Source: an uncultured Lachnospiraceae bacterium
Lineage (GTDB): Bacteria > Bacillota > Clostridia > Lachnospirales > Lachnospiraceae
NCBI GenBank assembly: GCA_947178145.1
Contig: CAMWXE010000016.1
Coordinates: forward strand, 1 to 64,000
Direction of reading: 5' to 3'
Length of the DNA stretch: 64,000 nucleotides
The position numbers were made by a program, and so were the translations under genes. Shown piece after piece: positions 58,213 to 64,000 of the stretch. Within the stretch, counting starts at the first letter, position 1. Each line of letters begins with the position of its first letter. A model generated the notes under the pieces. That model was not told the origin of the DNA. It did not search any database and saw nothing but the letters and a program-made list of their open reading frames with translations.

Positions 58213-59304
58213 ATGATAGAATTCAGAAATGTGAGTAAGGACTTTGAGGCGAAAGACAGAAAGGTGCATGCATTAAAAAATGTGACACTGAAAATTGAAA
58301 AGGGTGACATCTATGGAATCATAGGTTTCTCGGGAGCTGGGAAATCAACCCTGCTGCGCGCCATCAATGCATTGGAAAAGCCGGATGCAGGAGCGGTGCT
58401 CATCGATGGCGAGGATATCCATCAACTTCCGGCGAAGGCTTTGCGGGCAAAACGCAAGCAGATCGGAATGATTTTCCAGCAGTTTAATCTGCTGGAGACA
58501 AAGACGGTCTATGAAAATATCGCGCTTCCGCTCAAATTAAACAAGGTTCCAAAGAGTCAGATCCGCAAAAAGGTGGAGGAGATTCTGGAATTTGTGGAAC
58601 TCTCGGATAAGCGGGACGCCTATCCGTCAAAGCTGTCAGGCGGGCAGAAACAGCGTGTCGGCATTGCGCGGGCGCTGGCAACGGAACCATCTGTTTTGTT
58701 GAGTGATGAGGCGACAAGCGCACTTGATCCAAAGACGACAACTGCCATTCTGCAGCTGCTCAAAAAGATCAACCGCGAGCTGCACATTACGATTGTGCTG
58801 ATCACACACGAGATGAATGTGATTCAAAGCGTATGTAATCATGTGGCGGTGATGGAGAATGGCGAGATTGTGGAAAAAGGCGATGTGATTGATGTGTTCA
58901 GTGAGCCGAAGGAGCTTATCACAAAGAATTTTGTAAAGACGGTTATCCCGGACAGTGTTCCTGAAAAACTGATCAGAAGTATTCAGAACGATACAAGAAA
59001 TTACAACATACTGCGTCTGAAATTTTTGAATTCCGACAGCACAGAGTCGGTGCTTGCAGCAATCAACAAGCGATATGATGTGGAGACGAATATTTTGTTT
59101 GCCAATATCAGTGAAATACAGGAGACCATCCTTGGTATTATCATAGTGCAGGTGATAGGAAGTCCTGCTGAAATCAATAAGGCACAGTCGTATCTCAGGG
59201 CACAGAAAGTCGGCTATCAGGAAGTCGGTCTCGGAGAAGCAGAAGCACCGCTCTATGCGCCAGATAAATCAAAGGAATATGTGACGGATATCGTACCTGC
59301 ATAG
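58213..59304 (+). CDS. MetN-type ABC ATPase, second system
   Basis: GIIGFSGAGKSTLLRAINALEKPDAGAV, KLSGGQKQRVGIARALATEPSVLLSDEATSALDPK, C-terminal NIL-like domain. Confidence 0.92.
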   Translation: MIEFRNVSKDFEAKDRKVHALKNVTLKIEKGDIYGIIGFSGAGKSTLLRAINALEKPDAGAVLIDGEDIHQLPAKALRAKRKQIGMIFQQFNLLETKTVYENIALPLKLNKVPKSQIRKKVEEILEFVELSDKRDAYPSKLSGGQKQRVGIARALATEPSVLLSDEATSALDPKTTTAILQLLKKINRELHITIVLITHEMNVIQSVCNHVAVMENGEIVEKGDVIDVFSEPKELITKNFVKTVIPDSVPEKLIRSIQNDTRNYNILRLKFLNSDSTESVLAAINKRYDVETNILFANISEIQETILGIIIVQVIGSPAEINKAQSYLRAQKVGYQEVGLGEAEAPLYAPDKSKEYVTDIVPA

Positions 59305-59391
59305 AAAGGAAGTGGCAGAGGGAACTGGAACAAAATATCCGCCTGCTGCATCAGCCGGTCCTGATGCACAACAGAGAAATGGAGGAATATT

Positions 59392-60069
59392 ATGAAAGAA
59401 TTGATTGAAAGTTTTTTAGGAATACCATTGAGCAAAATCAGTGTTTCCATCAGCGAGACATTATATATGGTGAGCATTGCATTGATAATCGGCGCAATAC
59501 TGGCATTTATCATATCGATTGTGCTGATTTTTACCAGAAAGGGAGGACTGTATCAGAACACGGTTGTCTATAATCTCATTAACATTATCATCAATGTGAT
59601 ACGAAGCACGCCGTTTGTCGTTCTGCTGATTGCCGTGATGCCATTGACAAAGGCGCTCATCGGAACACGGATCGGACCGACTGCAGCGATTGTGCCGCTG
59701 ACGATCTATATCGTGCCGTTTCTGTCGCGTCTGATGGAGAACTCACTGCTCGATACCGGGAAAGGAATCCTGGAGGCAGCGCAGTCCATGGGAGCGACAT
59801 TCTGGCAGATTATTTTTTACTTTATCCTGCCGGAGTCCAAAGGTTCCCTGATTCTGTCGCTGACTACAGGAATCGTAGGTCTGATTGGTGCCAGTGCGAT
59901 GGCAGGATACATAGGAGGCGGTGGCATAGGAAGTCTTGTGCTGAATTACGGATACAACAGATTTAACTTTGAGTTGATGTATTCACTCGTAATCCTACTG
60001 ATTATTGTGACACAGGTCGTGCAGTCTCTGGGAAACAGCTTAGCCCAACGGGCAAGAAAAAATAATTAA
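59392..60069 (+). CDS. MetI-type ABC permease, second system
   Basis: NVIRSTPFVVLLIAVMPLTKALIGTRIGPTAAIVPLTIYIVPFLSRLMENSL, GASAMAGYIGGGGIGSL. Confidence 0.92.
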   Translation: MKELIESFLGIPLSKISVSISETLYMVSIALIIGAILAFIISIVLIFTRKGGLYQNTVVYNLINIIINVIRSTPFVVLLIAVMPLTKALIGTRIGPTAAIVPLTIYIVPFLSRLMENSLLDTGKGILEAAQSMGATFWQIIFYFILPESKGSLILSLTTGIVGLIGASAMAGYIGGGGIGSLVLNYGYNRFNFELMYSLVILLIIVTQVVQSLGNSLAQRARKNN

Positions 60070-60100
60070 GAAATGGTATCAGAAAGAATGGAGGATTATT

Positions 60101-60955
60101 ATGAAAAGATTCAAAAAAGCAGTCGTGACAACCACATTTGCAGCACTGATAGGAATAATCGGTCTGACGGGGTGCGGAAAAACCGCGGATAATGCGGCGA
60201 GTGCTTCTGTAACTGACGAGAAGACTGAGATTGTATATGGAAAAGGTGTAGGACCGTACTCGGAACTGTTTGAGGAGGCCATTGTACCGATTCTGGAGAA
60301 AAAGGGCTATACGTTTACCGCGTCGGAACTTGACCTGAATCAGGCCGATGCTGCAATCACAAGCGGGGACGTTGACCTGTCCGTCGAACAGCATACAGCA
60401 TACATGGATGCATTTAACGAGCAGGCGGGCGGCCATTTGGTGGCGCTCTCAAAGATTCCTACTGTGCCGGCGTCCATCTTTTCAGAGAAACATGATTCTA
60501 TCGGTGAGATTGGTGACGGAATGGTCGTCGCAGTGCCGCAGGATGCCGGAAATCAGGCGAGAGCCTATGTAATGCTGCAGGATATCGGCTGGATTACGTT
60601 GAAGGAAGGAACGGATTATGCGACAGCGTCGACAGAGGACATTGCCCAGAATCCGTACAATCTGGAGTTCTATGAGCTGCAGACGAACTACATCGCGACA
60701 AGCCTGAGTGATTTTGATTACGGCGTCATCACAGGCAGTATTGTATACAACGCGGGAATTGACCCGTCAACGGCACTGTTCAATGAAAACCTGTCCGAAA
60801 GCTTCTGGCTTCAGGTTGTAGTGGATGAGAAAAATAAGGATGCACAGTGGGTAAAGGACATTGTGGAGGCGTATCAGTCGGAAGAATTTCTGACATGGCT
60901 CAGGGAAAATAATGGGCCAAAATACAGTGAGCTCTGGTCGATTCCGGAGTACTGA
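60101..60955 (+). CDS. MetQ-type substrate-binding lipoprotein, second system
   Basis: Lipobox GLTGCGKTAD; GKGVGPYSELFEEAIVPILEKKGYTFTASELDLNQADAAITSGDVDLSVEQHTAYMDAFN. Confidence 0.92.
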   Translation: MKRFKKAVVTTTFAALIGIIGLTGCGKTADNAASASVTDEKTEIVYGKGVGPYSELFEEAIVPILEKKGYTFTASELDLNQADAAITSGDVDLSVEQHTAYMDAFNEQAGGHLVALSKIPTVPASIFSEKHDSIGEIGDGMVVAVPQDAGNQARAYVMLQDIGWITLKEGTDYATASTEDIAQNPYNLEFYELQTNYIATSLSDFDYGVITGSIVYNAGIDPSTALFNENLSESFWLQVVVDEKNKDAQWVKDIVEAYQSEEFLTWLRENNGPKYSELWSIPEY

Positions 60956-61027
60956 GGGAGGTATAGGGGACAATAGTCCGGCACAGCTGACAGGAGTGAT
61001 GTCAGAGAGTTATATGAGGAGGATAAA

Positions 61028-62350
61028 ATGGATACAGTTGAAAAGAAGATTATCGATGTGATTGATGCGCACAGGGAGGAAATCATCGACTTTGCGAGAG
61101 ACATCTACAGCCACGCAGAATTGGGATACAAGGAGTTTGAGACGGCGAAGAAGTTTGCAGCGTTCAGCAGAAAGCTGGGACTTACCGTGAAGGAAGGACT
61201 TGCAGTGACCGGTGCAAAGGCGTATCTGAATCAGGACAAAAAGGACGCGGTCAGTCTTGCATTGATCGGAGAGCTGGATGCGCTGCGCATTCCAAACCAT
61301 GAATATGTCAATCCCAGGACGCAGGCGGCACACTGCTGCGGGCATCACGCACAGCTTGCAGGAATTGTGGGGGCGGCAATTGCGCTCACTGTGCCGGAGA
61401 TCGCGCAGAAGCTTGACGGACAGGTGGTATTTTTCGCGGTTCCGGCGGAAGAGTACGGAGAGATTGCGTTTAAGAACCAGCTGAGGGAAGAGGGCAAGAT
61501 CAAATATGGCGGTGGAAAGTGCGAACTGATTCGCATTGGTGCGTTTGATGACATTGATTTGAATATTGCGCATCACAGCACGAATGGAAACGCGGTTTCG
61601 TTCCGGCAGGGCGCAAACAACGGATTTGTGAGCAAGGTGATCAAGTACCATGGCAAGGCGGCCCATGCTGCCGGCAGTCCGCAGCTTGGCATCAATGCGC
61701 TCAACGCGGCGTCGATTGGACTGACTGCGCTCGCGTACCACAGAGAGACTTTCCGGGATTCTGACCATGTCAGGATTCATCCGATTGTGACAAAAGGTGG
61801 CAATCTCGTCAACGTTGTGCCTGATGAAGTCATTATAGAGACACTGGTTCGTGCGTCGAATCAGGACGCAATCGTGGATGCGGCGGAGAAGACGGACCGT
61901 TCTTTCTTTGCAGGCGGTGCGGCCATCGGCGCATCTGTGGAGATTGAGACAATGCCAGGATATCTGCCCACACTTCCGCAGGAACCGGACGAGGAGCTGG
62001 TGGAGGCGGCAAAAATAGCTGCTGGCGGCAAATACCAGGTTGAGATTGCGGATGATAAAGGCAGCGTCAGCGGCGGCTCGACAGACGTGGGAGACGTGCA
62101 GCATATTCTTCCGGTGTACACGTTCCAGACGGGAGGAATCGAGGGGAATTTTCACAGTGCGGAGTTTAAGGTCGTTGACGAGGAGCTTGCATATATCGTG
62201 ACGGCCAAGGTATTTGCATTGGGCGCTTATCGGTTATTGAAAGATGGTGCCAGGGAGGCAAAGAAAATTACTGCGGAGTATCAGCCGAAATTTACGAAGG
62301 AAGCGTATGTGGCGTTCATGGATTCCATGATTAAGAAGGAATTGCGATAA
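61028..62350 (+). CDS. M20-family amidohydrolase (aminobenzoyl-glutamate hydrolase-like)
   Basis: HAELGYKEFETAKKFAAFSRKLGL, LIGELDALRIPNHEYVNPRTQAAHCCGHHAQLAG, SGGSTDVGDVQHILP. Confidence 0.92.
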   Translation: MDTVEKKIIDVIDAHREEIIDFARDIYSHAELGYKEFETAKKFAAFSRKLGLTVKEGLAVTGAKAYLNQDKKDAVSLALIGELDALRIPNHEYVNPRTQAAHCCGHHAQLAGIVGAAIALTVPEIAQKLDGQVVFFAVPAEEYGEIAFKNQLREEGKIKYGGGKCELIRIGAFDDIDLNIAHHSTNGNAVSFRQGANNGFVSKVIKYHGKAAHAAGSPQLGINALNAASIGLTALAYHRETFRDSDHVRIHPIVTKGGNLVNVVPDEVIIETLVRASNQDAIVDAAEKTDRSFFAGGAAIGASVEIETMPGYLPTLPQEPDEELVEAAKIAAGGKYQVEIADDKGSVSGGSTDVGDVQHILPVYTFQTGGIEGNFHSAEFKVVDEELAYIVTAKVFALGAYRLLKDGAREAKKITAEYQPKFTKEAYVAFMDSMIKKELR

Positions 62351-62428
62351 ATTGGTATTGATTATTTCTGTCATAATCGTATAATATTAAGAATGGAAAT
62401 GTTGAGATACAGAAAGGACTGGTTATCG

Positions 62429-62974
62429 ATGAACAAAGAACAGGCGTGGGATTTGCTCAAAGAATATAACAAGGATGAATTTCATCTGGAGCATGCGGAG
62501 ATTGTGGGCAGTGCGATGCAGTATTTTGCCGAAAAGCTGGGATATGGAGACGAGCAGGATTTCTGGGAGGTGGTCGGAATCCTGCACGACCTTGATTTCG
62601 AGATGTACCCAGAGCTGCACTGCATCAAAGAACAGGAGATTCTGCGGGAACGCGGTGCGGACGAGCGGCTTATTCATGCGGTGGCAAGTCATGGATATGC
62701 GCTCACTGTGGATATCAAGCCAGAGCATCAGATGGAGAAGGTGCTCTACGCAGTGGATGAGTTGACCGGGTTAATCGGCGCGGTGGTGATCATGAGACCA
62801 TCAAAAAGCGTTCAGGATCTGGAAGTAAAATCAGTAAAGAAAAAGTATAAGAGCAAAGGGTTTGCGGCCGGCTGTTCCAGGGAAGTGATCGAGCGCGGCG
62901 CCGATATGCTGGGATGGAGCCTGGAGGAATTGATACAGCAGACAATTGACGCGCTGCGGACATTCCGGCCTTGA
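62429..62974 (+). CDS. HD/HDIG-domain protein
   Basis: EHAEIVGSAMQYFAEKLGYGDEQDFWEVVGILHDLDFEMYPE. Confidence 0.88.
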   Translation: MNKEQAWDLLKEYNKDEFHLEHAEIVGSAMQYFAEKLGYGDEQDFWEVVGILHDLDFEMYPELHCIKEQEILRERGADERLIHAVASHGYALTVDIKPEHQMEKVLYAVDELTGLIGAVVIMRPSKSVQDLEVKSVKKKYKSKGFAAGCSREVIERGADMLGWSLEELIQQTIDALRTFRP

Positions 62975-62977
62975 TAT

Positions 62978-64000
62978 TCAGAGCAATATTTCATAAAATG
63001 CCGCATCGTGCGTCAGCGCGCTGCGGTTTTTGTAGTCAAATAAAATATAGGCAGGTGTTTGGAGCCTGTCTGTGCAGTTTTCAGGACATTGCTTCCACAC
63101 AGAATAAGAGAACTTTTCAATATGCGTCATTCGCAAGAGCTGTACTGAAGTATAGTTGTCATATCCTTTCAGATATTGATGTGCCTCCTCTTCGCGTTCG
63201 AAGAACTGGCGCATTTTTTTCTTTTCCGCAGCATTGGTGCTCATTACATTTTCCGGTGCAAAGTCCGGCCTGCTCTTTAGGTTCTCGCGCAGATACAGGT
63301 CAAAGGTGAGGAGCTCGGCAAAAAGGGCACGTTTGTCTGGTGCGACGGAGCATGCAAAGTCCAATAGTATCTGATAGCGGTAGCCTCTGGAGGGCGTGCT
63401 GGTCAGATATCCGTTTGCGCGGTAATAGTCTGCGAGAGCCTCATACATATGGAAGGGGGAGGCAAATTCGCGTATCAGGACAGGGAGGGTATGGGTGAAC
63501 TGGTTTGAATTATAGTATCGTTCCACCATTTCTTCAATTTCTTTTAAATGCAGCACATCATCATAGCTGAGCCATTTGGTATACAGCACCTCGTAAGGCG
63601 GTTTGGAACCGTAGACAATGCCATATTCGTCGGCGCGCTGTTCCATCGGCGAGCCTTTCAGCACTTTTAGGAAACCAAGCTGTAACTGGTTGGGATTCAT
63701 CACATACACGTCATTAAAAGAACGGGCAAAGCTGTCATAATCCTCGTATGGAAGTCCGGCAATCAAATCAAGATGCTGGTGGATATTTTGAAAGCTGTGG
63801 ATAGCGGCAACTGCCCTGCGAAGAGCGGTTATGTCCATGCGGCGGTTGATTGCCTGCAGTGTTGTATGGTTGGTGGACTGCACACCGATTTCAAGCTGGA
63901 TTAATCCGGGGCGCATACCGCGCATCACTTCAAGCTGCCTTTCGGTCAACAGATCGGCTGCGATCTCAAAGTGAAAATTTGTGACACCATTGTCATGTTC
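62978..64000 (-). CDS. Radical SAM protein (C-terminal part; B12-binding/DUF4080-like), runs off the window
   Basis: NFHFEIAADLLTERQLEVMRGMRPGLIQLEIGVQSTNHTTLQAINRRMD...HQHLDLIAGLPYEDYDSFARSFNDVY; frame open to the window edge. Confidence 0.85.
   Translation of the reverse strand, partial: EHDNGVTNFHFEIAADLLTERQLEVMRGMRPGLIQLEIGVQSTNHTTLQAINRRMDITALRRAVAAIHSFQNIHQHLDLIAGLPYEDYDSFARSFNDVYVMNPNQLQLGFLKVLKGSPMEQRADEYGIVYGSKPPYEVLYTKWLSYDDVLHLKEIEEMVERYYNSNQFTHTLPVLIREFASPFHMYEALADYYRANGYLTSTPSRGYRYQILLDFACSVAPDKRALFAELLTFDLYLRENLKSRPDFAPENVMSTNAAEKKKMRQFFEREEEAHQYLKGYDNYTSVQLLRMTHIEKFSYSVWKQCPENCTDRLQTPAYILFDYKNRSALTHDAAFYEILL

Noticed and set aside
61010-62155. 381-aa minus-strand ORF
   Set aside because: Antisense to a clear M20 amidohydrolase; composition reflects the complementary strand.

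Overview
This 64 kb window looks like a low/medium-GC Firmicutes chromosome, most likely Lachnospiraceae-like (inferred from gene content). It is mostly chromosomal accessory and metabolic genes. No rRNA, tRNA or CRISPR array was recognised. Main blocks: (1) two and a half 95-bp hairpin-forming tandem repeats at the left edge; (2) HAD hydrolase and meso-diaminopimelate dehydrogenase; (3) an ABC exporter followed by degraded ABC and HelD-type helicase remnants, the latter split by a 158-bp palindromic MITE; (4) a defence island at 7.2-15.3 kb with a duplicated-domain DNA methyltransferase convergent with a PLD-type nuclease, an hsdM remnant, and a frameshifted DUF1016/YhcG nuclease next to two near-identical perfect palindromes; (5) transporters and regulators, including an ABC-2 permease fused to a CPBP protease, two AAA-ATPase-like/PD-(D/E)XK proteins and two ECF sigma modules; (6) a sulfur amino-acid region at 51-61 kb with LysR, two PLP enzymes, a fRMsr-like GAF protein and two MetNIQ-type ABC systems. 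The second MetNIQ operon is preceded by a consensus promoter, a dyad operator candidate, a 34-aa leader peptide with a Cys-Cys-Cys-Cys run, and an intrinsic terminator, which together look like an undescribed cysteine-responsive attenuator. Two MITE families are defined here from TIRs and target duplications: a 158-bp family with 3-bp TTA/TAA duplications and a 112-bp family with 9-bp duplications. All family names come from recognising motifs in the translations; no database search was run.
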